Notes under the pieces: model-generated | What the model was told of the DNA's origin: nothing | Seen by the model: only the letters and a program-made list of their open reading frames with translations | The model's database searches: none | From: Bosea vaviloviae | GTDB lineage: Bacteria > Pseudomonadota > Alphaproteobacteria > Rhizobiales > Beijerinckiaceae | Length of the DNA stretch: 64,000 bases | NCBI RefSeq assembly: GCF_001741865.1 | Contig: NZ_CP017147.1 | Span: forward strand, 3,215,001 to 3,279,000 | Reading direction: 5' to 3' | Shown: in pieces, positions 1-9,247 of the stretch | Layout: each line of letters begins with the position of its first letter | Numbering within the stretch: the stretch's first letter is position 1 | Program-made: the position numbers and the translations under genes

Positions 1-753
1 CTCATAAGCTTCGTCGGACTCTATCTGTTCAGCACCGGCCGCAGGCTCGTCGGCGCTGCGATGACGCTGCTGGCGGTGGTTTTCCTGACCCAGACCGGCG
101 GAAAATCCGCCAGCGCGGCACTGCCCGGCATTCTCGCCTTCGCCTGGATTTTCGAGCGCTGGCGAGCCGTTCGCGCCCCTATGGTGATTCTGGGGATCGC
201 TGCCTTCAACATCCTCACGATCGGCTGCGCGGTCTCGCCCGCCATGCGCGATCTGGTCGCGCATCTCGGCATCGACCCGACCTTCACCAACCGCATCGAC
301 ATCTGGAAGATCGGCGCCACGGCCGTCATGGACAACCCGCTGACCGGCTACGGCTTCCAGCTGTTCTGGCAGACCGCCGACATGGTCCACAAGGGCGGCT
401 CGGCGACGAGCTGGGCATACGCCGCCTTCAATGGTCACAATGCCTATCTCGACGCGGCGGTCACCACGGGCATTCCCGGTCTGGTCCTGACCCTGGTCTG
501 GGTCGTCTGGGTGCCGCTGCGCGACATAGCCCGGGCTGAGGCCTCGGCAAACGATCCCGCATTGACGCGCCTCTTCGTGCGAATCTGGCTCTATGGGATC
601 GTGATGGCTTGCGTCGAGAGCCTGTTCTTCCAGTCAGGCAGCCTCTGGTTCATGCTGGTCGTGGCGATCTTCGGCCTCCACCTCCAGGCCCGCGCGCACG
701 AAATCCGGGGGGCGGCCCATCAATCGCGCAGCATGGAGCCGGCCCATGCGTAG
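1..753 (+). CDS. O-antigen ligase / polysaccharide polymerase family membrane protein (5' end outside window)
   Basis: The reading frame is open from base 1, so the gene begins upstream and only the C-terminal ~250 residues are here. Several hydrophobic helices are visible. The loop with FNGHNAYLDAAVTTGIPGL matches the conserved H-N-x-Y-L...T-G-I-x-G-L region of Wzy/WaaL-type proteins (Wzy_C family). Such inner-membrane proteins polymerise or ligate lipid-linked polysaccharide in the periplasm. Its last 8 bases overlap the polysaccharide deacetylase, and glycosyltransferases follow, so it is most likely the polymerase or ligase step of this exopolysaccharide operon. Family assignment is firm; polymerase versus ligase cannot be decided from sequence. 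Confidence 0.85.
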   Translation, partial: LISFVGLYLFSTGRRLVGAAMTLLAVVFLTQTGGKSASAALPGILAFAWIFERWRAVRAPMVILGIAAFNILTIGCAVSPAMRDLVAHLGIDPTFTNRIDIWKIGATAVMDNPLTGYGFQLFWQTADMVHKGGSATSWAYAAFNGHNAYLDAAVTTGIPGLVLTLVWVVWVPLRDIARAEASANDPALTRLFVRIWLYGIVMACVESLFFQSGSLWFMLVVAIFGLHLQARAHEIRGAAHQSRSMEPAHA

Positions 754-1561
754 CGCTGTCACGGTTCCTGCCCCGCTGGAACGCACCGCCCTTCTGCCGT
801 CACTGCTCGACCGGTTCGCCGGCCGCCTGGAGAACAGGCTGATCCGGGCCGCGCCATGGCAGGTCATGCAGGTTCCGACACGAGAGCCGATCGTGTCCTT
901 CACCTTCGACGACGTGCCCGATTCCGCCCTCCGGGCGGGCGCGGCGATCCTCGAAGCCGAGGGTGCGCGCGGCACATTCTATATTTCCGGAGGCCTGCAG
1001 GGGCGGGTCGAGCCCAATCGCACCCTGATCGACCTGGCGGGCTGCAAGGAGCTCGCGGCGCGGGGTCACGAGATCGGCTGCCATACCTATGCGCATCGGG
1101 ATTTGCGGCATGTCGACAGCAAGTCCCTGACCGAAGACCTCGACCGCAATGCGCGCTATCTCGACGCGGCCGATCCGCGGCAGGGGCGGCGCAATTTCGC
1201 CTATCCCTACAACAGCGGCTCCTTCGGGAAACGGGATGCCCTGGCCCGCGCCTTCCGCACCTGCCGCGCCGGAGGCGAGGGGATCAATCGCGGCCCGACG
1301 GACCCGACCTTCCTGCGGGCGGTCGAGATCCGGCAGCCGCAGCAATCCGTGCTGGGGCTGGCCCGCTGGATCGACGCGCTGGCCGCCCAGCCGGGCTGGC
1401 TGATCTTCTTCACACACGACATCTCACCGACGCCGACCCCCTATGGCTGCACGGCCACCGGCTTCCGGTTTCTGCTCGGATATGCGCGCGCCCGCGGCTG
1501 CCGGGTGCTGCCCGTCGACGCGGCACTCGACCAGATGGGCTTCCGGGAGCAGGCGAGATGA
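746..1561 (+). CDS. polysaccharide deacetylase (NodB-type, CE4) family protein
   Basis: A 271-aa protein with CE4 motifs: TFDD at residues 53-56 (catalytic-base/metal Asp pair) and HTYAH at 113-117 (metal-binding H-x3-H). These enzymes remove N-acetyl groups from sugar polymers using a divalent metal. No signal peptide is obvious, so it may act on cytoplasmic lipid-linked intermediates or be exported atypically. The ATG overlaps the end of the preceding ligase gene by 8 bp and the stop overlaps the next start as ATGA, which implies translational coupling in one operon. Substrate is not predictable. Confidence 0.88.
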   Translation: MRSAVTVPAPLERTALLPSLLDRFAGRLENRLIRAAPWQVMQVPTREPIVSFTFDDVPDSALRAGAAILEAEGARGTFYISGGLQGRVEPNRTLIDLAGCKELAARGHEIGCHTYAHRDLRHVDSKSLTEDLDRNARYLDAADPRQGRRNFAYPYNSGSFGKRDALARAFRTCRAGGEGINRGPTDPTFLRAVEIRQPQQSVLGLARWIDALAAQPGWLIFFTHDISPTPTPYGCTATGFRFLLGYARARGCRVLPVDAALDQMGFREQAR

Positions 1562-2784
1562 CGCGCCCCCAACGGCTCCTGGCCATCAACAATTACTTCT
1601 ATCGGCGCGGCGGCGCCGAGAGCGTTTTCCTCGACCATATCGACATGTTCGAGGCGGCCGGCTGGGACGTGGTGCCCTTCGCGATGCAGCATCCCGCCAA
1701 CCTGCCGAGTGCCTGGTCCGACTATTTCGTCTCCGAGATCGAATATGGTGGGGCCGGCGGGCCGGTCACGAAAGCCAGGCAGGCCGCCAAGGTCATCTTT
1801 TCGCTGGAGGCTCGCCGGAAGATCCGCGAGCTGGTCAGGCGCGCACCGCCAGCGGTGGCGCACGCCCACAACGTCTACCATCACATATCGCCGTCGATCT
1901 TCGGCGCCCTCAAGGCCGAGGGCGTGCCGCTGGTCATGACGGCACACGATCTGAAGGTCGCCTGCCCGGCCTATAAGATGCTGAGCGGGGGCCGCGTCTG
2001 CGAGCGCTGCCATGGCGGTCGCATCCACAATGTCCTGCTCCATCGCTGCGTCAAGGATTCGGCCGTGGTGAGCGGGCTCGTCTTGATGGAGACCCTGGTT
2101 CACCGAAGCCTTGGCCTCTATCGCGACACGATCGATCGTCTCATCGCCCCGAGCCGCTTCTACCGCGACAAGCTGGTCGCCTGGGGATGGGACGCAAACC
2201 GGATCGCCTATATCCCGAACTGCATCGATGCGAGCCAGTTCACGCCCCCGTCCGACGAAGGCGACTACTTCGTCTATGCGGGACGGCTCGCCCCGGAGAA
2301 GGGGCTGGCGACGCTCGTGCACGCCGCCGCGCTGTCGCGTCAGCGGCTGGTCCTGGCCGGTGGTGGTCCCGAGGAGCAGGCCTTGCGCCGCCTCGCGCAG
2401 GATCTTGGCGCCGATGTGGCCTTCACCGGACATCTCGACAAGCCGGAGCTGAAGCGGCTGATCGGCGAAGCGCGCGCGCTGGTTCTCCCTTCCGAATGGT
2501 ACGAGAACGCGCCCGTCAGCATCCTCGAGGCCTACGCGCTCGGGCGCCCGGTCATCGGCACGCGGATCGGAGGCATTCCGGAACTCGTCGCCCATAACCA
2601 GACCGGCGTCCTGGTCGAGCCGGGCAACCCCTCGATGCTGGCCGATGCGCTCGTCAGCGTTGCGAACCTTTCCCCGACCGCGCGCGCCGGGCTGGGCGCG
2701 ACCGGCCGCGACTGGGTGCGCCGGGAGTTCTCGCCCGAGCTGTATCGCGACCGCACCATGGACCTCTACGAGGCGCTCGGCTGA
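1558..2784 (+). CDS. glycosyltransferase family 4 protein
   Basis: A 408-aa GT-B fold retaining glycosyltransferase. The N-terminal half carries the acceptor-side domain (RRGGAESVFLDH near residue 15). The C-terminal half shows the nucleotide-sugar site with PNCID, YAGRLAPEKG and the E-x7-E type motif in SEWYENAPVSILEAYALGRP. A long open frame continues upstream in the same phase, but the ATG at 1558 is chosen because it forms an ATGA overlap with the deacetylase stop and because family homology starts there. A Cys-rich stretch near residues 140-162 (CPAYK...CERCHGG...RCV) is known from some GT4 proteins of capsule loci. Sugar donor and acceptor unknown. Confidence 0.9.
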   Translation: MTRPQRLLAINNYFYRRGGAESVFLDHIDMFEAAGWDVVPFAMQHPANLPSAWSDYFVSEIEYGGAGGPVTKARQAAKVIFSLEARRKIRELVRRAPPAVAHAHNVYHHISPSIFGALKAEGVPLVMTAHDLKVACPAYKMLSGGRVCERCHGGRIHNVLLHRCVKDSAVVSGLVLMETLVHRSLGLYRDTIDRLIAPSRFYRDKLVAWGWDANRIAYIPNCIDASQFTPPSDEGDYFVYAGRLAPEKGLATLVHAAALSRQRLVLAGGGPEEQALRRLAQDLGADVAFTGHLDKPELKRLIGEARALVLPSEWYENAPVSILEAYALGRPVIGTRIGGIPELVAHNQTGVLVEPGNPSMLADALVSVANLSPTARAGLGATGRDWVRREFSPELYRDRTMDLYEALG

Positions 2785-4001
2785 TGTACACCTTGATCCC
2801 ACCCATCGGCGCTGACCCGCCCGAAAGAAAAGTCATTTTCGTCGGCCTGCGCGGCGTCCCTGAGATTCAAGGCGGGGTCGAAACCCACGTCGCCGCGATA
2901 TCGGCGCGGCTCGCCGAGCGCGGCTGGCAGGTCGAAGTGCTCGGTCGCGCGCCGTATCTCGCGTCGCAACAGCCCTATATCTGGAAAGGCGTCACCGTGA
3001 CGCCGGTCTGGGCGCCCCGTTCGAAGAGCTTCGAGGCGCTGGCGCACACCGCCTTGGGCCTCATCGTCGCGGCGCGGCGACACCCCGATCTCGTGCATAT
3101 CCATGCGATCGGACCGGCCTTGCTGACCCCGCTCGCGCGCCTGCTCGGCCTTCACGTCGTGGTGACGCATCACGGCTTCGATTACGACCGCCAGAAATGG
3201 GGGCGCTTCGCCAAATCCATCTTGCGGACGGGCGAGGCGATGGGAATGCTGTTTTCCCACGCCAATATCGGCGTGTCGAAGGCGATCGTCGACACCGTCC
3301 GCCGCAAATTCAGCGTCGGCGCGATCTTCATCCCCAACGGCGTCGAAAACCCGCCTCCGAAACCGGGCACCTCTTACCTCGACGGTATTCAGGTCACGCC
3401 GCAGCGCTATATCCTGAGCGTCGGCAGGATTGTCGAAGAGAAGCGCCATCTCGACCTGATCAATGCCTTCGCGCGGCTGAACGACCCCGGCCTCAAGCTC
3501 GTCATCGCCGGCGCGGCCGATCATGCGGGGCCCTATCAGCGCGAGGTCGAGGCCGCGGCCGCAGCGACGCCCAGCGTGGTGATGACGGGCTTCCAGCGCG
3601 GTCAAGCCCTGTTCCAGCTTTATCGGCACGCGGCACTGTTTGTTCTCCCCTCGAGCCATGAAGGCATGCCGATGGTGCTGCTCGAGGCGCTCAGCTACGG
3701 GGTGCCCTGCCTGGCGAGCGATATCGATGCGAATCTCGCGCTCGATCTCGGGGCGGAGAATTATTTCCCGCTGGGCGCGGTCGATGCGCTTGCGGCAGCG
3801 ATGCGGGCGAAACTCGCCGCGCGCGACCCCGCGCAAAGCGCAGAGCGCGCGGCCCGGACCATCGATTCCTTCGGATGGGGCACGATCGTCGATCGCACCA
3901 TGGACGTCTACGAGAATGCGCTTCTCGGCTGGCGGCCAGGCAGCGTGCGTCACGACGGCGCCGGCCCCGCAAAGCGAGCTGAACTTGGAGGCCGGCGATG
4001 A
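2784..4001 (+). CDS. glycosyltransferase family 4 protein
   Basis: A second GT4 enzyme, 405 aa. The N-terminus has the typical GLRGVPEIQGGVETH loop that binds the nucleotide sugar phosphate, and the C-terminal domain has LSVGRIVEEKRH and the E-x7-E signature in SHEGMPMVLLEALSYG. The start ATG shares one base with the stop of the preceding glycosyltransferase (TGATG). Together the two GT4 proteins would add successive sugars to an undecaprenyl-linked repeat unit at the cytoplasmic face of the membrane. The GLRGVP.IQGG type is often a rhamnosyl- or mannosyltransferase, but specificity here is inference. Confidence 0.9.
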   Translation: MYTLIPPIGADPPERKVIFVGLRGVPEIQGGVETHVAAISARLAERGWQVEVLGRAPYLASQQPYIWKGVTVTPVWAPRSKSFEALAHTALGLIVAARRHPDLVHIHAIGPALLTPLARLLGLHVVVTHHGFDYDRQKWGRFAKSILRTGEAMGMLFSHANIGVSKAIVDTVRRKFSVGAIFIPNGVENPPPKPGTSYLDGIQVTPQRYILSVGRIVEEKRHLDLINAFARLNDPGLKLVIAGAADHAGPYQREVEAAAAATPSVVMTGFQRGQALFQLYRHAALFVLPSSHEGMPMVLLEALSYGVPCLASDIDANLALDLGAENYFPLGAVDALAAAMRAKLAARDPAQSAERAARTIDSFGWGTIVDRTMDVYENALLGWRPGSVRHDGAGPAKRAELGGRR

Positions 4002-6142
4002 GACTTATCCTGCGAAACCTCGAAATGGCGATACTGGGCCTCGGCTTTCTCGGCCTGGCCTGGGGCAAGAGCAAGCTGCACGGCTACACCACGCCGAACG
4101 GCACCGCGAAATCGGATGTCTCGGGGCAGATCGACTATCTCATCGATATTTTCGGCTCGTTCCGCCGCTTCATGCCGCCGCAGTTCGACCTGCGCGACAA
4201 GGACGTGCTGGAGCTGAGCCCCGGCGGGTCGCGCGGGAACGGCGTGCTCTTTCTCGCGCTCGGGGCGCGGTCCTATCACGCCATCGATGTGTTCGCCCTC
4301 GCCGAGGGCGAGGATCCCGCCTTCTACGAGCAGCTGCTCGATCGCTTCCGCGAAGGCCGCGAGGCCGACCGGGAGCGCGCCTTGGCGATCGCCAGCACGC
4401 CGGGTGCGCGCGAATTCGGCTATGCCGTCGGGCGCGATTTCGACATCCCGCGCCTGGCCGAGGGGCGCAGCTTCGACCTGATCGTCAGCTGCGCCGCATT
4501 CGAGCACTATGATAGTCCCGCTATCGCCATTGCCGGCCTGACGCAGGTCGCAAGGCCCGGTTGCGAGACGGTCCACATCATCGATCTGCAGACGCATTCC
4601 CGTTGGATCCGCGAGCAGGATCCAAACAACATCTATCGCTATCCCGAGGCGATCTACCGGCTCTTCCGGTTTCCCGGGCAGCCGAACCGGCAACGTCCCG
4701 CCGATTATGTCGGGAGCTTCGAGGCCGAAGGCTGGAGCGATGTCAGCTTCGTGCCGTCGCGAACGGTCGATCCCGCTCTGCGCGACGCGTCCCTGCGCGG
4801 CCTGTCGGCACGCTTTGCGGGCCAAGCCGATATGACCGTCCTCGATGGCGCCTTGCGGGCGGGTTATCCGGAACGAGGTGACAACCGGAAGAAGCGCCTC
4901 GTGACGACCCGCCGCGCCATTCTCGGTGGCATTGTCGGCATCGCGACGCTCGCCTCCTTCGGGAGGGAGAAGGCCGCAAGTGGACCGGGCGCCGAGATCC
5001 CGCTGTTTCGCCGCGGCATCGGCGTCTCGCACGCTTTGGGATGGGCCGACGTCGAAGCCGACGGCTCCTATGGGGATGCGCCTTTCTCGGCGCCGCGCTT
5101 TCGCTTCGATCCGGCGCAGAGGCTGGCGATCCGTGCCGCGGGTTTCGATTTCGTGCGGCTGGCAGTCGATGTCGGTCCCTTTCTGGCCTTCCACGGTGCG
5201 GCTCGCGATCAACTCGACGAGCGTCTCATCGGCATTGTCGGAGAGCTGCTCGATGCCGATCTCGGCGTGATCGTCGACCTGCATCCCAGCGCGATGAATC
5301 CGGTTTACCGGCCGGCCGCGCTGACCGCAGGCGTCGATACGCCCAACTTCCAGGCCGTGCTCGCCCTGCAGCAGCGTCTGGCCGCCCGTCTGTGGCAGCT
5401 CGTGGAGGGCAGGGCGGGAGCGCCGAGGCTCGCTTTCGAGCTGATGAACGAGCCGGAGGTGCCGCAGGCGACCTGGCAACCGATGCTCGAGGCGTCTTAC
5501 AGGGCTGCTCGCAGCGGCTCGGCGCAATTGCCGCTCGTGCTGGGCGGCGGCTCGATGAATGCCCCGGCAGCGCTGGCTGAAATCGATATGCGCCCCTTCG
5601 CAGGCGATGCGCGCCTGATCTACACCTATCACGACTACTCGCCCTGGCAGTTCACCCACCAAGGGGTGCGCGGTAGTCCAGCCTATGCACTGGACGCGAT
5701 CGCCTATCCGGCGCCGCCATCGGCGCAGGCGATGATCGCAGCGACCCAGCGACGCATGACCGCGCTTGGTCTCGACGGCGCCGCGCTGGCGCAGGCGCGG
5801 GAGGCGAAGCGGACGCTCGCGCGCTATGTCGGTTTCGATCGATCGGCCCTCGAGAGAACCTTTCAACAGGTGAGCGCCTGGCGCATCGCGCAGCGCCTGC
5901 CCGCCCATGCCGTCCTGCTCGGCGAGTTCGGGGTCCACAGGACACCCTATCAGGGCACCCCCGAGGGATCGGCCGCACGCGAGACCTGGCTGCGCCACAT
6001 GCGCGAGCTTGCCGAGGCGCAGGGCTTCGCCTGGGCGTGCTGGACCTATGCGGGGACGGGCGGGTTCGCGCTCGCCGAGAACGAGACCGGTCCAGGCTTC
6101 GACGCGGCGACCCGCCGCGCGCTGGGCCTCCTCCCGCTATGA
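3998..6142 (+). CDS. fused methyltransferase-like domain + internal Tat-like segment + GH5-type glycoside hydrolase
   Basis: A 714-aa single frame with two unlike halves. Residues ~1-290 resemble a class I SAM-dependent methyltransferase (DVLELSPGGSRGNG at ~69-82, FDLIVSCAAFEHYD). Residues ~303-330 read TTRRAILGGIVG and look like a twin-arginine (Tat) signal or a membrane segment. Residues ~340-714 are a GH5-like TIM barrel with acid/base E485 in ELMNEPE and nucleophile E643 in LLGEFGV. A GTG at 4901 in the same frame could start the hydrolase alone, and a TGA overlaps it as GTGA in the +1 frame, as expected if two coupled genes were merged by an indel. The hydrolase probably trims the exopolysaccharide; the methyltransferase may cap or decorate it. 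True fusion versus frameshift is unresolved. Confidence 0.75.
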   Translation: MRLILRNLEMAILGLGFLGLAWGKSKLHGYTTPNGTAKSDVSGQIDYLIDIFGSFRRFMPPQFDLRDKDVLELSPGGSRGNGVLFLALGARSYHAIDVFALAEGEDPAFYEQLLDRFREGREADRERALAIASTPGAREFGYAVGRDFDIPRLAEGRSFDLIVSCAAFEHYDSPAIAIAGLTQVARPGCETVHIIDLQTHSRWIREQDPNNIYRYPEAIYRLFRFPGQPNRQRPADYVGSFEAEGWSDVSFVPSRTVDPALRDASLRGLSARFAGQADMTVLDGALRAGYPERGDNRKKRLVTTRRAILGGIVGIATLASFGREKAASGPGAEIPLFRRGIGVSHALGWADVEADGSYGDAPFSAPRFRFDPAQRLAIRAAGFDFVRLAVDVGPFLAFHGAARDQLDERLIGIVGELLDADLGVIVDLHPSAMNPVYRPAALTAGVDTPNFQAVLALQQRLAARLWQLVEGRAGAPRLAFELMNEPEVPQATWQPMLEASYRAARSGSAQLPLVLGGGSMNAPAALAEIDMRPFAGDARLIYTYHDYSPWQFTHQGVRGSPAYALDAIAYPAPPSAQAMIAATQRRMTALGLDGAALAQAREAKRTLARYVGFDRSALERTFQQVSAWRIAQRLPAHAVLLGEFGVHRTPYQGTPEGSAARETWLRHMRELAEAQGFAWACWTYAGTGGFALAENETGPGFDAATRRALGLLPL

Positions 6143-7239
6143 GCCTCGGCATGCCCCGACAGCGCTACGCCAATCTCGACGGGTTGAGGGCCATCGCGGC
6201 GCTCGGCGTCATGGTCGAGCACCTGTTCGGCGATCTGCTCAGGCAAGCCCCGTCTGCCTCGGGCCCGGTCGGCACGCTCGCCGAGACGGTCGTCCAGAAT
6301 CTGAGCCTGGGCCGGTTCGGCGTGGCGCTGTTCTTCCTGATCAGCGGTTTCGTCGTGCCGTTCAGCATCGACGGCGAGCGGCCGCTCCGCCATTTCGCCG
6401 TCTCGCGGCTGTTTCGGCTCTATCCCGCGCTGTGGCTGGCGCTGATGGTGCTCGTGACGATGGGCTGGTTCTCCGGGGAGACGCCACGGGCGGCGACCGT
6501 GCTGGCCAACATGACCATGGCGCCGTCGCTCTTCGGCCAGCCCTGGCTCTCGCCGATCTATTGGACCTTGTTCATCGAGCTGCTCTTCTATGCACTCGCT
6601 GCGCTGTTGTTCTGGGCGGGGAGGTTGCGGGATGTCGGTGTTCTGCTCATCCTGAGCCTGGCCCTGATCGCCGCGACGGTCCTGCCCGTCCAGCTGCGCA
6701 TGCACGGTCTCGTCAACCTGCCGATCCAGTATCTCGGCATGCATCTGTCGTTCCTGTTCCTGGGCCTGCTGCTGCGGCTATGGCTCGCCGAAGGGGTGCG
6801 CGGCGCGCGCCTCTCGGTGCTGGTTCTCGGTCTCGTGCAGCTCGCTGCGCTGCTGTCGGTCTCGCAATTGTCCCTGGCGCGCGGCGACAATTTCATCATG
6901 GAGGGGCTCACGCCCGTCCTGAGCGCCTATGTGCTCGCCTTCGCGGTCTTCCTCGCCGCGGTCGGGCTGGGTCGGCCGCGTTCCGCCCTGCTCGCGCGGA
7001 TCGGGCTGATCAGCTATTCGATGTATCTGTTCCATGGGCCGGTCAACGCGCTCGTCTATCGCGTCCTGCCCTTGACCGGAGAGCGCGGCGACATCGCCAC
7101 GATGCTGCTCTGCATCGGCTTGACCTTGATGGTCTCCTGGCTTGTCTACCGAACGGTCGAACGCCCGATGATCACGCTCGGGCGTAAGGTATCGTCGAAG
7201 CGCAACGCGTCCCTCGTCCCGTCTTCGAGGCCTGCATAA
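6139..7239 (+). CDS. acyltransferase family 3 membrane protein
   Basis: A 366-aa integral membrane protein with about ten hydrophobic helices. It begins with the family hallmark NLDGLRAIAALGVMVEHLF and contains YWTLFIELLFYAL and a late SYSMYLFHGPV motif, all typical of acyltransferase 3 (OafA/NodX-type) proteins that O-acetylate or O-succinylate extracellular polysaccharides. The ATG at 6139 overlaps the upstream stop as ATGA and precedes the family signature; an in-frame upstream extension is a shadow of the fused gene. It is the last gene of the exopolysaccharide operon. Confidence 0.9.
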   Translation: MSLGMPRQRYANLDGLRAIAALGVMVEHLFGDLLRQAPSASGPVGTLAETVVQNLSLGRFGVALFFLISGFVVPFSIDGERPLRHFAVSRLFRLYPALWLALMVLVTMGWFSGETPRAATVLANMTMAPSLFGQPWLSPIYWTLFIELLFYALAALLFWAGRLRDVGVLLILSLALIAATVLPVQLRMHGLVNLPIQYLGMHLSFLFLGLLLRLWLAEGVRGARLSVLVLGLVQLAALLSVSQLSLARGDNFIMEGLTPVLSAYVLAFAVFLAAVGLGRPRSALLARIGLISYSMYLFHGPVNALVYRVLPLTGERGDIATMLLCIGLTLMVSWLVYRTVERPMITLGRKVSSKRNASLVPSSRPA

Positions 7240-7599
7240 GCGGTTCGCAGGCTGTCCGGGATATCGCAAACGCAGCCATGGGGCAGGGGCCGCCTGAAGC
7301 CTTGGGCCGCCGCGCGCGCCACGGCTTACGCCGCGCGGCGCTTGCACGAAATCTGCACAACAATCCTGAAATCCTGATCCTGGCCCCGGCCGGCGCTGCA
7401 AGCGGCGGGCGCATGACTGCGGCATGGCAGAGATCATCGCTCCCCGCGCTTTCACCTCCAGCTTGCCGCGCCGGCTGGCCCGGGACGGCTGGTGGCTTGT
7501 GGCGAGCGTGCCCTCTGCCGACGCCACGATTTCCGTCTTTCCCGCTCCGCCGCGCCGCTCCCGCGCGCCGCAACCCGCCCTCAGCGAGGCCCCAGACCC
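7240..7599 (+). other. intergenic region between exopolysaccharide operon and DUF4173 gene
   Basis: 360 bases with no supportable gene. Short frames here lack ribosome binding sites and family similarity. The segment around 7345-7380 is less GC-rich than its surroundings and is the likely promoter area for the next operon. I see no rho-independent terminator with a T-tract after the acyltransferase gene. Confidence 0.5.
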
Positions 7600-9234
7600 A
7601 TGCCCACCTCCGTCCCCGTCTCAAACTCCATCCCGATCCCGGCAGAGATGACGGCGCGCCCGTCGACTGCCCGGCCAAGGCGCTGGCTGCAAGCCCGGCT
7701 CGGGCTCGCCGCCGGCCTCGTGCTCCTGGCCGATCTCCTGTTCTACGGCCATGCGCTCGGCATCTCGCTCGCCTATTTCCTCGTGGTGCTGGCGGCTGCC
7801 TCGCTCCTGGCGAATCCGGTCAGGGCCGGGGGCCGCAGCCGCGCGCTGGCGCTGCTGTTGCTGGGGGCAGGGCTGCTAGCCATCGTCGAGGCGGTCGATC
7901 TGCTGTCCGCATCGCTGGCGATCCTCTCGACAGCGATCTTTGCCGTGATGATGAGCCAGCAACGGCAGGCCTGCTGGCAGGAGCAGATGCGGGAGGCAAG
8001 GCGGATGCTGCTGGCCGGCGCCTTCCGGCTGCTGGGCGATATCGGACGCGTCAGCCGTCTCTCGGCGCTGCGCGGGAAAGCCCCGGGCGGGCTCAGCTGG
8101 GTGACGAGCTGGATCATCCCGCTGATCTTCCTCAGCGTCTTCGCGACGCTGTTTGCCTCCGCCAATCCGCTCCTGGAAAGCTGGCTGAGGCGGATCGACC
8201 TGCGTCTTCTCCTCAACCTGCTCTCGCCATGGCGTATCCTGTTCTGGCTCCTGATCCTGTGCCTGATCTGGCCGATGCTGCATGTCCGGGCGGCCCGCAA
8301 GCGCAAGGCGGCGCAAGAGCAGGCGGCACAAGAACTGGCGGCGCAGGAGGTGGCGGCGCCGGCCCTCAAGGCGCTCGCGCCCGATCCCTACGGGCTGTTC
8401 GGAGACGCGGCGATCCTGCGTTCGCTGGTCCTGTTCAACGCGCTGTTTGCGGTGCAGACCTGCCTCGACATCGCCTATCTCTGGGGCGGCGTGGCGCTGC
8501 CCAACGGCATGAGCTATGCGGCCTATGCCCATCGCGGCGCCTATCCGCTCGTCGTCACCGCGCTGCTGGCGGCCGTTTTCGTCATGATCGCGATGCGCCC
8601 GTCCGGCCCTTCCGAGCGCAGAAGCGCGATCCGGCCGCTGGTGCTCGCCTGGGTCGGCCAGAACATCATGCTGATGGTCTCGTCGCTGCTGCGCCTCGAC
8701 CTTTATGTCGCCGCCTATTCGCTGACCTGGCTGCGCCTCGCCGCCTTCATCTGGATGCTGCTCGTCGCCATCGGCCTGGTGCTGATCGTCATCCAGATCA
8801 GCGGCCGTAAATCGACCAACTGGCTCGTCTCGGCCAATGCCGCCACGCTGGCGCTGACCCTCTACGGCTTCTGCTTCGTCAACACGCCAGCCGTGATCGC
8901 GAACTATAATTTCCGCCATTCCCAGGAATTGCGCGGCACAGGCCCTCGTCTCGACGTCCTCTATCTGACCTCGCTCGGTCCCCAGGCCATCCCCGCGCTC
9001 GACCGCTACGCGCCGCGCATCGCAGCCGTCGAGCGGGCCATTCCGGGCTCGTCCTGGAGCTGGAACGTGAACAGGCTACCGGGCATTCGCGACCGCATGA
9101 CGGGCGAGCATCTCGCGGAACAGGGGGATTGGCGGGCCTGGGGCTTTCGCGCGTGGCGCCTGTCGCGATACTTGGCTAACACTCCCGATGCCCCTTTCGG
9201 GGTCAACCGCAGCCCGGCCACGCCCGGCCAGTGA
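7600..9234 (+). CDS. DUF4173/DUF4153-type multi-spanning membrane protein
   Basis: A 544-aa polytopic membrane protein with 10 or more hydrophobic segments. It has a central charged stretch rich in Ala/Glu/Gln (about residues 235-260) and a soluble C-terminal ~130 residues containing NYNFRHSQEL and DVLYLTSLGPQAIPALDRY, features of the DUF4173 family. The ATG at 7600 follows a GAGG at 7585-7588; the frame is open further upstream but without family-like sequence. It precedes a two-component system by 13 bp and is probably co-transcribed with it, suggesting a role in or control by that signalling pathway. Biochemical function of the family is unknown. Confidence 0.8.
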   Translation: MPTSVPVSNSIPIPAEMTARPSTARPRRWLQARLGLAAGLVLLADLLFYGHALGISLAYFLVVLAAASLLANPVRAGGRSRALALLLLGAGLLAIVEAVDLLSASLAILSTAIFAVMMSQQRQACWQEQMREARRMLLAGAFRLLGDIGRVSRLSALRGKAPGGLSWVTSWIIPLIFLSVFATLFASANPLLESWLRRIDLRLLLNLLSPWRILFWLLILCLIWPMLHVRAARKRKAAQEQAAQELAAQEVAAPALKALAPDPYGLFGDAAILRSLVLFNALFAVQTCLDIAYLWGGVALPNGMSYAAYAHRGAYPLVVTALLAAVFVMIAMRPSGPSERRSAIRPLVLAWVGQNIMLMVSSLLRLDLYVAAYSLTWLRLAAFIWMLLVAIGLVLIVIQISGRKSTNWLVSANAATLALTLYGFCFVNTPAVIANYNFRHSQELRGTGPRLDVLYLTSLGPQAIPALDRYAPRIAAVERAIPGSSWSWNVNRLPGIRDRMTGEHLAEQGDWRAWGFRAWRLSRYLANTPDAPFGVNRSPATPGQ

Positions 9235-9247
9235 CAGGCACGCGACA

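Noticed and set aside
1441..2802. 453-residue open frame on the minus strand opposite the glycosyltransferase gene
   Set aside because: It mirrors the codon bias of the real plus-strand gene, has no family motifs and no ribosome binding site; it is a shadow typical of GC-rich DNA.
3950..5998. 682-residue open frame on the minus strand opposite the fused methyltransferase/GH5 gene
   Set aside because: Arg/Gly/His-rich low-quality protein with no motif, while the plus strand carries catalytic motifs for two families.
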